35,257 nucleotides of DNA from a virus, in IMG/VR virus record IMGVR_UViG_3300044630_001354, positions 1 to 35,257 of that record; one strand, given 5' to 3'. Positions 21,999 to 29,541 of this stretch are shown piece by piece (position 1 is the stretch's first letter; every line of letters begins with the position of its first letter). A program made the translations under genes and the position numbers. Below the pieces are notes generated by a model. It worked only from the letters and a program-made list of their open reading frames with translations. It was not told where the DNA came from and searched no databases.

Positions 21999-22981
21999 TT
22001 ACTTGCAATCTTTCTTTTGTTTGCCTGTTGAATTTGTAAACCGTACTCGCTACGATCATCGTCCATTGCCGCCCGTGGGTGACGAATAGTGACATAGTCA
22101 TCTACATGAACTGTAGTCCTAAGAATAAATCGTTCTGCTCCAGTACCTAAAGCTATAATCGTAGGACGGCCAAGTTTTGCATGCAAATTTACTAATTCAT
22201 CTGAACCAATCCAGCGAGTGCTAATAATACCAACATTTTTCCACAAATCTTCAGGGAATGCTTCAAAAAGAAACTCGCTGTAACTGCCAGGCGTTGGGAT
22301 AAACGGAAGATTATGAATATTAGCAAATTCACTATTGTCGTTGAAGTCATCACCGAGCAAAAGAATCTGCGGGCGAGATGACCCAATATAGCTAGGATAC
22401 GCGCGCAACCACTCAACGCGCGCAGCTACTGCATTTGCCACATCAATAATATGACTTGCAAAACCAGGCAGACTTTCAAAACTTGTTTTACCAGGCATAA
22501 TTGTCTCGGTAAGAATGGCAACCTGAGACGTTTCTATATACGCATTGTAGATTTCTTCAAGTTCTGACATTTCAATGTAGTCATCGCCACGCGCGGCTAC
22601 TCTTTCCCGTATAACATCAAGTTTTTGGAATAACATAAACTGTGCCATTCCACGAGACTGCATAAACAGCTCCACCCAGCGCCAGCCTGACTTGCCAAGA
22701 AGACCGTACCCGTCAGTATTAGTGTGAGGGCGCTTAGTTGGCGCGTAAGTACGTTCGCCCCAGTGCCAGCGATCTGCAATATGCACGGACTCATAAAGAT
22801 CTGCACTTTCAAGACTTGCGGCGTATTCATAGAGAAGACATTCACGAGTCTCTTCTGGCGGTCTACCTTTATGATGATCGACAATTTGAAGACTCGGCTG
22901 CTTAACCAGCAGCTGCGATTTAATTGCCGCAATCAGCGAACTTTTGCCTGCGCCATCGGCGCCTTCAATAGCAATAAACAT
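21995..22981 (-). CDS. dNMP (thymidylate-like) kinase fused to UDG-like domain
   Basis: Residues 1-195 are a thymidylate-kinase-type P-loop kinase: EGADGAGKSS (6-15), IADRWHWGERTY (D70, R71) and a LID-like segment RERVAARGDDYIEM. Residues about 205-315 form a separate domain: ILLLGDDFN, NLPFIPTPGSYSEFLFEAF, then a strand-turn GRPTIIALGTGAERFI and a terminal HPRAA. That order (G-D/E start, ALG-x-A helix, HP motif) recalls the uracil-DNA glycosylase superfamily, but this is tentative. Kinases of 200-210 residues are normal, so 328 is a real extension. It would phosphorylate dTMP or the product of the neighbouring hydroxymethylase. Confidence 0.72.
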   Translation of the reverse strand: MFIAIEGADGAGKSSLIAAIKSQLLVKQPSLQIVDHHKGRPPEETRECLLYEYAASLESADLYESVHIADRWHWGERTYAPTKRPHTNTDGYGLLGKSGWRWVELFMQSRGMAQFMLFQKLDVIRERVAARGDDYIEMSELEEIYNAYIETSQVAILTETIMPGKTSFESLPGFASHIIDVANAVAARVEWLRAYPSYIGSSRPQILLLGDDFNDNSEFANIHNLPFIPTPGSYSEFLFEAFPEDLWKNVGIISTRWIGSDELVNLHAKLGRPTIIALGTGAERFILRTTVHVDDYVTIRHPRAAMDDDRSEYGLQIQQANKRKIASK

Positions 22982-23007
22982 GTCATTCGTCTTTCTGTTA
23001 GATGTTG

Positions 23008-23016
23008 ATTATATCA
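23008..23016 (-). promoter_or_regulatory. Extended -10 promoter TGATATAAT
   Basis: On the minus strand TGATATAAT overlaps the stop of the upstream gene (23014) and lies 27 nt before ATG 22981. It is identical to the element at 9150-9158 and would drive the kinase, hydroxymethylase-like, deaminase and polymerase genes. Confidence 0.55.
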
Positions 23017-23484
23017 GGGAATCATTTCAATTCTGTAGACTGACTCAATGCCTTTGTCAGCCACAGAAGATTCTTCAAGCAGCCGTTGTGCCACATGCGT
23101 TAAATATTTAGCGCCACCGTTGTCAAATTTGTAAAGCGCCTCAAGTACTGCATTCGGGTCGTCACTGACCTGCGCCCAGTATCTATTCTTTTCTGGGAAT
23201 ACAACTTCTGCCATAAGCGACGGCTTACAGTCGTCGCAAGGGACTACATCACTAACGACATCCTGCGAGCTTATTTCTTGTAGACCGTATCTTTTGACTA
23301 AATGGCAAGCGCCTGTGTGGTATATGACAGACACGCCAATACGCGATAGTACGTATGAGCCATTGTCTGTTTTATAAAGTTCAAACTCAATCCATCGGTT
23401 TGAGCCACGGCGATACGATGACGATTTGCCAAGCAGCTTGCCGTTAAACTTTAGGATTCTCGATCCGTCTTTTACTTCGATCAT
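23014..23484 (-). CDS. Hypothetical 156-aa protein with CH...CxxC
   Basis: ATG 23484 is the first gene of the replication half, directly behind a promoter with a palindromic operator-like site. The N-terminal half is beta-rich (SRILKFNGKLLGKSSSYRRG, WIEFELYKTD). Mid-protein YHTGACHLVKRYG followed by VPCDDCKPS looks like a small metal-binding unit (Cys, His, Cys, Cys). The C-terminus is helical. I do not recognise the family. Position next to the main regulatory gap suggests an early-expressed protein. Confidence 0.65.
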   Translation of the reverse strand: MIEVKDGSRILKFNGKLLGKSSSYRRGSNRWIEFELYKTDNGSYVLSRIGVSVIYHTGACHLVKRYGLQEISSQDVVSDVVPCDDCKPSLMAEVVFPEKNRYWAQVSDDPNAVLEALYKFDNGGAKYLTHVAQRLLEESSVADKGIESVYRIEMIP

Positions 23485-23506
23485 ATAAGTGTCTCTCTAT
23501 GATTAC

Positions 23507-23525
23507 ATTTGATCAAATTTTATCA
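23507..23525 (-). promoter_or_regulatory. Extended -10 TGATAAAAT with overlapping 12-bp palindrome
   Basis: TGATAAAAT (23517-23525, minus strand) precedes ATG 23484. A perfect palindrome ATTTGATCAAAT (23507-23518) overlaps its downstream end and would cover the transcription start. This is the geometry of a repressible promoter. It lies at the border between tail and replication genes. Confidence 0.5.
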
Positions 23526-23528
23526 CAT

Positions 23529-23555
23529 AGAGTATGCACAAGCCGTACATACTCT
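23529..23555. other. Perfect 8-bp stem-loop upstream of the promoter
   Basis: AGAGTATG (23529-23536) and CATACTCT (23548-23555) are perfect inverted copies around an 11-nt spacer. No T tract follows on either strand closely enough for a standard terminator. Either an operator half-site pair upstream of the promoter at 23517-23525 or the end signal of the tail transcript. Confidence 0.5.
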
Positions 23556-23597
23556 GTAAATAATAAAATATGTTTTTTAGCCGCACTAGGTTTATAT

Positions 23598-24848
23598 CTA
23601 TTGCGTATTTATTTCACGCGCCTGCATTGCGCCACTTTGAGCAGTATCATTGTCAACTACCACATCAAAATCAGTGTCAGATCGTATAGCCATTACAACC
23701 CAACTAAACTTTTGAAAAGGGTTCCGCGATTCGTTAACTTCAAACACCTTAATTTTGCCGTTGCGCACGGCAGAGTACGCAAGTTGAGCGACCTGAGCGT
23801 CACTGTTATCTACCTCTGCAGTTAGCAGTACTGTTCTATTTTCTTGTCTAGTTAAAGCTTCAAAGTACTCAGGCAATTCAATTTCTACTTCGCCATTGAC
23901 TAGTTCTGATATGCCTCTGTAAAACACATCGAGAGTCGGCCCTTCTATAGACGCATGAACTAATTTTTTATCTGGGTATAGCGGGTGGTTTATTTTGAAG
24001 AATTTTGCTGCGCCAGAAATAGTGGCTGTAGCGACTACGTTACCGTCGTATATACCCACAGACTGTAGTGTAGTACCGCTATTGTTTTTTGTTAGCACAC
24101 TAAGTACTGAGTTAACGTAGCCAGTGCCACGACTTGTGTAGAACGCACCTACGTTACTGTACGTGCCGCCGATTGCTGATCTGCCGTCCAAAAAAATACC
24201 GTTGGTCTGATACACAACTTTTTCTCTAATATCTGCGTCTAAAGTACTGTTTGTATTTACCCAAAAAGCGGTGCTTGCTTGCTGAGTCGACCCAATTGTG
24301 TATAGCGCATACGCATTATTTGGGCTATCATAAAATTCACTTCTGTACGACCCACTTGATATAGTTGTAGTAAACGTGCTGCCACTGCTGAACACTACTC
24401 TTGATCTCAAAATGCCATCAGCGCTTACTCTAAATGGCGCATCAGTATAGTTAGCTCCGCCAAGCCACATTTGCCCTACCGCATCAACATGAAAAGAAGA
24501 AGTGTCAAAATCGCCGATGTCAATCGTACCACCGCTAATTGCACCAGTAAAAAACGCGTTTCCGTTAGCGTCAATGCGAAATTTGCTTGCTGTAATGTGA
24601 CCGTCAGAGCCTATCGTAATTGAGCCTGCAGGCGCAAACGAACCAGTTGCTGTTTTTACGCCTGTGTAGATTGATGTTACGTCAACCACCCAACCACCAA
24701 TAGCGCCAGGCTGCAGACTAGCAGTAGACACCGCGTTTGTGCCAAGCTCGACAGGGCCAACTCTTTTTTGTAAGCCTGAGACTTTTGTTTGAAGATCTAT
24801 AAGTCTTTGCCCAACAGTACGCTTACTTCGTTTTAGATTACTCGCCAA
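23598..24848 (-). CDS. Tail fibre/tailspike-like protein with self-assembly tail domain
   Basis: The 416-aa product starts with a basic coiled-coil-like segment (LKRSKRTVGQRLIDLQTKVSGLQKRV), then GDGHITASKF/GNAFFTGAISGGTIDIG-type repeats common in fibres (about 75-150). The C-terminal part has AKFFKINHPLYPDKKLVHASIEGP (around 280-303), the hallmark of fibre end domains that trimerise or act as an intramolecular chaperone. The start is TTG 24848 with GAGGT upstream, inside the 11-nt overlap with the Tal-like gene; no ATG is available. Host contact is the expected role. Confidence 0.78.
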   Translation of the reverse strand: MASNLKRSKRTVGQRLIDLQTKVSGLQKRVGPVELGTNAVSTASLQPGAIGGWVVDVTSIYTGVKTATGSFAPAGSITIGSDGHITASKFRIDANGNAFFTGAISGGTIDIGDFDTSSFHVDAVGQMWLGGANYTDAPFRVSADGILRSRVVFSSGSTFTTTISSGSYRSEFYDSPNNAYALYTIGSTQQASTAFWVNTNSTLDADIREKVVYQTNGIFLDGRSAIGGTYSNVGAFYTSRGTGYVNSVLSVLTKNNSGTTLQSVGIYDGNVVATATISGAAKFFKINHPLYPDKKLVHASIEGPTLDVFYRGISELVNGEVEIELPEYFEALTRQENRTVLLTAEVDNSDAQVAQLAYSAVRNGKIKVFEVNESRNPFQKFSWVVMAIRSDTDFDVVVDNDTAQSGAMQAREINTQ

Positions 24849-26817
24849 CTTTGTCTACCTCCCACTCAGTGATCAGGCCTAAATCAACCTGCTCAGGAAA
24901 CGATGGATTATCTGGAACAGAAACTTTAAATGATTCTATTTTTCTCACAAGAAGATCAGATCTTGGTTCTAGTTTGCTTAAAAGACGCTGCTGAACAAAG
25001 TAGTCATCAATAATTAGACAGCACCAGTCGCCGGGGCTGTATGTCCCAACCTGCGGAGCTAGCGAGCCATTAACAGATACTTTTATGTCGGTTACGGGCG
25101 GACGAAACTCGGAAATATATCTACTAGCATAGTCGTACAACGCTTCTTCATTGATTAAATCATTTTTAGAAGTTTCGCCGTCAAGCAATGGCCAGCCGTC
25201 ATTGAGAAGATCTTTTGCGCTTGCGACTGCATAAGGCTGACTTGCGTCTCCAGTAAGTGCTGGATCGTTGCCAACAACAAAAAATCTTGTTGCAGCGTCT
25301 TCTGCAGACTCGTCAATGCTAACAGTGCTAATATTTCCGGGAAACTCAAAAACAAGATTTTGTGCGCCAAAACGTGTAATTGGAGAAGCTTCTCCAGAAG
25401 GTGGAGGATTTGGGAAGTTAATGGGTATTAAAACAAACGTTCTTTTAAAAGAAGAAGTAGCTACGTCATATGAACAATCAATGCGATACTCAAAACCGTT
25501 AATTGAGTCTGAGTATGTGTCTAATTCTTCGCCGACCGACTTGAGTTCAAATCCTCGCAATATTACGTTTGAAAGATTAACACCACTATAGTCTGTTGTT
25601 GAATACTCAAGGCCGAAATCTGCGTTACCACTAAACGGCCCAAACGTATTAGACCATAGCGATGGTACAACAGTTGCTGTGCCGCTCGTGGCACCAGAGT
25701 CAATGTTACTGCCAAAGTATGAAAAATACGTAAACTGGTTTGCCGCTGGCACGCCTGTAATAGCAAATTTACCGTTAAACACCGTCGCGCTTAGCGACGG
25801 GTCGTCAACACCAGATACCTCAACTACGTTACCTACCGAAAAGCCGTGAGACGCGGATGTAGTCAAAGTAGCAGTGCTACTTGGCGCGTCAAATTGCCGC
25901 AATGTAACAGATCGCGCAACAGAGGACACAGCTGTTGACGCAACATTTGTTGCTGTTTTTTGGTATGAAACAGTATTACTAGTAATTGCAGACGCTTCGT
26001 GAGCGCCATTAAAAGTGCTGTCTACATTCTCGATATCTACAACCTGCCCGACAATCACATCATGTGCTACAGAAGTAGTAAGTGTGGCAGTATTGCTTGT
26101 CAGTACTTTATTTGTAATGTTGTATCTGTTTTGCAGACTTGGCTCGATTTCATTATTTGCAAATGCCATATCTTTAAAGTCGCTAAGAACTGTGTCAATA
26201 AGACGACGCACGTAGTCGTAGCTGTCAATGCGAACGGTAATAGTTACTCCAGTATACGAATCGTTTGGTAGACCAGTGATAGTGGCTGAAAAGGTAGTAG
26301 CAGTTGGCGCAGGACTAGCAAGCACAGTCCTTGCGCCATTATAGCTAGATAAAGAACCAACAAAATCGATGCGTAAAGGCATACCTGCTGAGAATGGGTA
26401 CGTTGCGTTTGTTAGTGTAACAGCAGCAGTGCCGCCTGACGCAGTAATAGACGCCTCAAACTGATGACTGTACGTTTTCCAGACATTGCGATGGTAAAAA
26501 TAGCTTGTAAACTCAGAACCGCTAATACTCAACTCACGGTTAGCGGCGGAATACGCGCGCGACCATATGATTCCGCCCCAAACGCATTCGTTGTTACGTA
26601 CAACGTAAAGAGCGGTCTTTCCGGGCATTGTGTACTCGTACATATTGTACGCAGACGTTGCATCAATGATAGGCATACTTGCGCTGAAACTGCCAGCGCT
26701 TTTAATTGCGCGCTCGTAGGTTACGCCTTTTAGCGGCAGTTCTGCAATAACTTCGTTTGATAGAATGTCAGCAACAAAGTATCTGTACTCTGCTACTAAT
26801 GGGTCAAATACCGGCAT
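24838..26817 (-). CDS. Gp37/Tal-like tail hub protein with inserted repeat modules
   Basis: The 659-aa product follows the minor-tail pattern of siphovirus ReqiPepy6 Gp37-like proteins: VIAELPLKGVTYERAIKSAGSFSASMP (24-49), ALYVVRNNECVWGGIIWSR (69-87), and a C-terminal half ending EQVDLGLITEWEVD. The segment from about 120 to 384 holds three related insertions, the clearest at 236-300 (SNTATLTTSVAHDVIVGQVV, VDSTFNGAHE) and 303-384. A similar module occurs in the Dit-like protein. These hub proteins sit below the distal tail ring and carry host-contact domains. GGAG precedes ATG 26817 by 9-10 nt. Confidence 0.78.
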   Translation of the reverse strand: MPVFDPLVAEYRYFVADILSNEVIAELPLKGVTYERAIKSAGSFSASMPIIDATSAYNMYEYTMPGKTALYVVRNNECVWGGIIWSRAYSAANRELSISGSEFTSYFYHRNVWKTYSHQFEASITASGGTAAVTLTNATYPFSAGMPLRIDFVGSLSSYNGARTVLASPAPTATTFSATITGLPNDSYTGVTITVRIDSYDYVRRLIDTVLSDFKDMAFANNEIEPSLQNRYNITNKVLTSNTATLTTSVAHDVIVGQVVDIENVDSTFNGAHEASAITSNTVSYQKTATNVASTAVSSVARSVTLRQFDAPSSTATLTTSASHGFSVGNVVEVSGVDDPSLSATVFNGKFAITGVPAANQFTYFSYFGSNIDSGATSGTATVVPSLWSNTFGPFSGNADFGLEYSTTDYSGVNLSNVILRGFELKSVGEELDTYSDSINGFEYRIDCSYDVATSSFKRTFVLIPINFPNPPPSGEASPITRFGAQNLVFEFPGNISTVSIDESAEDAATRFFVVGNDPALTGDASQPYAVASAKDLLNDGWPLLDGETSKNDLINEEALYDYASRYISEFRPPVTDIKVSVNGSLAPQVGTYSPGDWCCLIIDDYFVQQRLLSKLEPRSDLLVRKIESFKVSVPDNPSFPEQVDLGLITEWEVDKVGE

Positions 26818-26851
26818 ATAAAATTCTCCATGTCATTCCGTTATTAGTATA

Positions 26852-28063
26852 CTACCCGATCCACCCGGATCTGTAGTACACTTTGAGAGAAGCTGTAGCA
26901 TTAGCTGCGCCTTCGTCAATAAACTTAATTATGTTTGCGCCAGGCTGAAGAGTAACCCAGTCCGTAAGAGTATCAATGTATGTTCGTGCGCCAAACGTAG
27001 ACCCATTTAGACCGACCTCCCGCTCGTGCGTATCAATTTCCAAATAGTCAGCGTCGCGAGTCACTGTGCCCGAGCTTGCTTGAGACACCACGGTAGTTGC
27101 AGTAAGAGCATAGCGAATTTTATTTGTGCCAGCGTCTACATCTGTCAGTACATGCAAACCGTTGAACGTAGAATCTACGCCAGCGACAGTGACTGTATCG
27201 CCTTCTACAAGATTGCCGACTGAAGATACTGTAAGAATGGCTTCATTAGACGTCAGCTCTTTATTTGTCACTGTCAGAACTTCTGATGCACGAAGAGTAC
27301 CTGTAATTGTCAGTACTTCACCAGTAGTTTCATTAATTACAGTGGTGTCACCTACTGTAGGTCCAGTAACTTCCAAAAACACAGGAACAGAAATATTACC
27401 TAAGTTAGTAATGGACTCTTGGCCGTCTTGCGTTGTCGCAGCGTTTTTGCAAGGTATAGTCACAAGGCCATAGCCGTCTGGGTCAGAGTCGTCCCACGAG
27501 TATTTAATCGGATCGGCAGCTCGTAAACCAATTGAAAAATCTATGCGACCACGCGCAGTAGTACTTGTAATACTTGGCCGACCGCTTAGACGAACGTACG
27601 CTGCTCGAGTAGGATTCTCCATAGTCTTTAACCATGCCCCGGTGTACACTAAACTCGTTGCCTCGATAAGAGTGTTACGTGCGGCTGGCGAAAGACTCGG
27701 GTCAGGCGAAAGAATAGAGCCTGTAAGAGTTATTTGACGAGCCTGCCACCGCCCACGAGCATCGTATGAACCATCACGCCAGCCTCGAGTTACATCTGGG
27801 ATGTCTGGATCTGGGTGAACCCACCAACCTTCAATGTCTGTGCATACCCAGATAACGTTATTTGCATCAATAGTGTTGAAAACTAAGCTACCAAGAATAA
27901 CGTCCGACTGAAGCTTCATGCCGGAAAAGACTGGCGGCGGAAGAGGAATTAAAGTTCTATCGACAGCTGTTGTTTCAATGCCTTGACTTGGCCCGTCATT
28001 GTATGCGTATGAGCCGTATTCGCCTTCACCATAAAATGTAATTGGAGTGTAAAACATACTCAT
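26852..28063 (-). CDS. Dit-like distal tail protein
   Basis: The 403-aa product has the distal tail protein layout: an N-terminal hexamer-forming domain with WVCTDIEGWWVHPDPDIPD and GRWQARQITLTGSILSPDP (72-123), IDFSIGLRAADPIKYSW (174-190), and a C-terminal galectin-like half ending ANIIKFIDEG...LKVYYRSGWIG. An extra module (about 266-335: LTSNEAILTVSSVGNLVEG, VDSTFNGLHVL) is inserted in the C-terminal half. Dit rings link tail tube and hub. ATGA overlap with the adhesin upstream; ATG 28057 is a minor alternative start. Confidence 0.8.
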   Translation of the reverse strand: MSMFYTPITFYGEGEYGSYAYNDGPSQGIETTAVDRTLIPLPPPVFSGMKLQSDVILGSLVFNTIDANNVIWVCTDIEGWWVHPDPDIPDVTRGWRDGSYDARGRWQARQITLTGSILSPDPSLSPAARNTLIEATSLVYTGAWLKTMENPTRAAYVRLSGRPSITSTTARGRIDFSIGLRAADPIKYSWDDSDPDGYGLVTIPCKNAATTQDGQESITNLGNISVPVFLEVTGPTVGDTTVINETTGEVLTITGTLRASEVLTVTNKELTSNEAILTVSSVGNLVEGDTVTVAGVDSTFNGLHVLTDVDAGTNKIRYALTATTVVSQASSGTVTRDADYLEIDTHEREVGLNGSTFGARTYIDTLTDWVTLQPGANIIKFIDEGAANATASLKVYYRSGWIG

Positions 28064-29541
28064 TCGCTAATCCCGTTTACTACAGCAGATGAAGCGTCAG
28101 AGTACGGCCCGCTGCCGATAACGTTAGTTGCGAGCACACGGAAAATGTAACTAGTGCCGTTAGCAGTTAGACCAGACGCCACTACAGATGTAGAATTGTT
28201 CAAGTTTAAGAAAACAACACCAGGTGCATTTACAATGCCCCACAACGTGAAGTCTCCACCAACAACAATGTCGCCGTCAGACTGAAGTGCAAAACACTCA
28301 ACGTAACCATTTGGCGTATTAGTATCTGTAGTAAACGTAGTATCTCTAGTGCCGTCAGAGTTTAGGCGAACAATGCAATCTACTAATACACCGTTCCAAT
28401 AAGCAAACTCACCACCAACAAGTATTTTACCATCAGACTGGACTGTTGCTACGTTGATAGGCAAGCCGTCAGAGCCTGTACCAACGTTTGTCGTAAAAGC
28501 TGTGTCTCTAGTGCCGTTAGAATTGAGGCGAACAATGGCTCCAACATTTACTCCGTTCCAATTGCCAAAATCGCCACATACGAGAATTTTGTCATCAGAC
28601 TGCACTGCTACAGAATAAACGGAAGGGGCAACTGCGCCTGCTCCAGTGTTTGTAGTAAAAGTTGTATCCCGAGAGCCGTTAGTGTTCAAACGAACGATGC
28701 CTCTTACAGTTGCTATAACTCCCCAAGTAGTAAAAAGTCCGCCCACAATAATTTTGCCGTCAGATTGAATTGCTATTGTATTAATGCTGCTATCGCCGCC
28801 TCCTGCAACATTAAAGGTAAAATCAACCTCTCTTGTACCGTCAGAACTTAGTCTAACCATACGGCCCACCATTGCACCGTTCCAAGTAGTAAACGAACCA
28901 GCTACAATAATTTTACCGTCAGATTGAATTGCTACTGCAAAAACAGAGCCATTAGCACCAGTACCAGTATTTGTTGTAAAAGTAGTATCTCTAGTGCCGT
29001 CTGAGTTTAAGCGCACGATACGGTTTACTGTTGTACCGTTCCAAGTGGTGAACTGGCCTCCTACAACTATTTTACCATCAGATTGAATTGCTATAGAAGT
29101 GACAACTTGCTGAGCGGCAGTACCGACGTTTGTAGTAAACGCAGTATCTCTTGTACCGTCAGAGTTTAAACGAACAATACGGTTTACTGTTGTACCGTTC
29201 CAAGTGGTGAACGAGCCGCCTACAATGATTTTTTTATCAGACTGTGTCGCTACTGCATTGACGGCGCTGCCAGCACCAGTACCGATGTTTGTTGAAAAAA
29301 CAGTATCTGCGCCGCTTGCTGGCTTTGAGTACGTAGACCATGTAGAGCCACTATTAGTAGAGTACTGAATTGTGTAATCTGTAATAGCGCTGCCACCGTT
29401 GCTTACTGGGGCATTCCACGAAACAGGCATATCATAGTTAGCGCCGTTAGCCACTGACACAGCCGCGACGTTTAGAGGCTTGCCTGGGCCACCAGGACCG
29501 CCGCCACTACTAGACGCAAGACCAACAAAACCACGAGTCAT
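28060..29541 (-). CDS. DUF5122 seven-repeat propeller inside a split FN3 domain
   Basis: The 493-aa product begins with a Gly-rich linker and half an FN3 domain (PGKPLNVAAV, GGSAITDYTIQYSTNSGSTW, to about residue 75). Next come seven delta-60/DUF5122 repeats, each with an (A)xQSDGKIIVGG core followed by FTTWNGTTVNRIVRLNSDG and RDTTFTTN. The protein closes with the missing FN3 strands (SGLTANGTSYIFRVLATN, SGPYSDASSAV). The repeats thus sit in a loop of one FN3 domain. Seven repeats suggest a seven-bladed propeller. Virion adhesin role is inferred from its place between tape measure and Dit. ATGA overlap with the preceding gene. Confidence 0.8.
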   Translation of the reverse strand: MTRGFVGLASSSGGGPGGPGKPLNVAAVSVANGANYDMPVSWNAPVSNGGSAITDYTIQYSTNSGSTWSTYSKPASGADTVFSTNIGTGAGSAVNAVATQSDKKIIVGGSFTTWNGTTVNRIVRLNSDGTRDTAFTTNVGTAAQQVVTSIAIQSDGKIVVGGQFTTWNGTTVNRIVRLNSDGTRDTTFTTNTGTGANGSVFAVAIQSDGKIIVAGSFTTWNGAMVGRMVRLSSDGTREVDFTFNVAGGGDSSINTIAIQSDGKIIVGGLFTTWGVIATVRGIVRLNTNGSRDTTFTTNTGAGAVAPSVYSVAVQSDDKILVCGDFGNWNGVNVGAIVRLNSNGTRDTAFTTNVGTGSDGLPINVATVQSDGKILVGGEFAYWNGVLVDCIVRLNSDGTRDTTFTTDTNTPNGYVECFALQSDGDIVVGGDFTLWGIVNAPGVVFLNLNNSTSVVASGLTANGTSYIFRVLATNVIGSGPYSDASSAVVNGISE

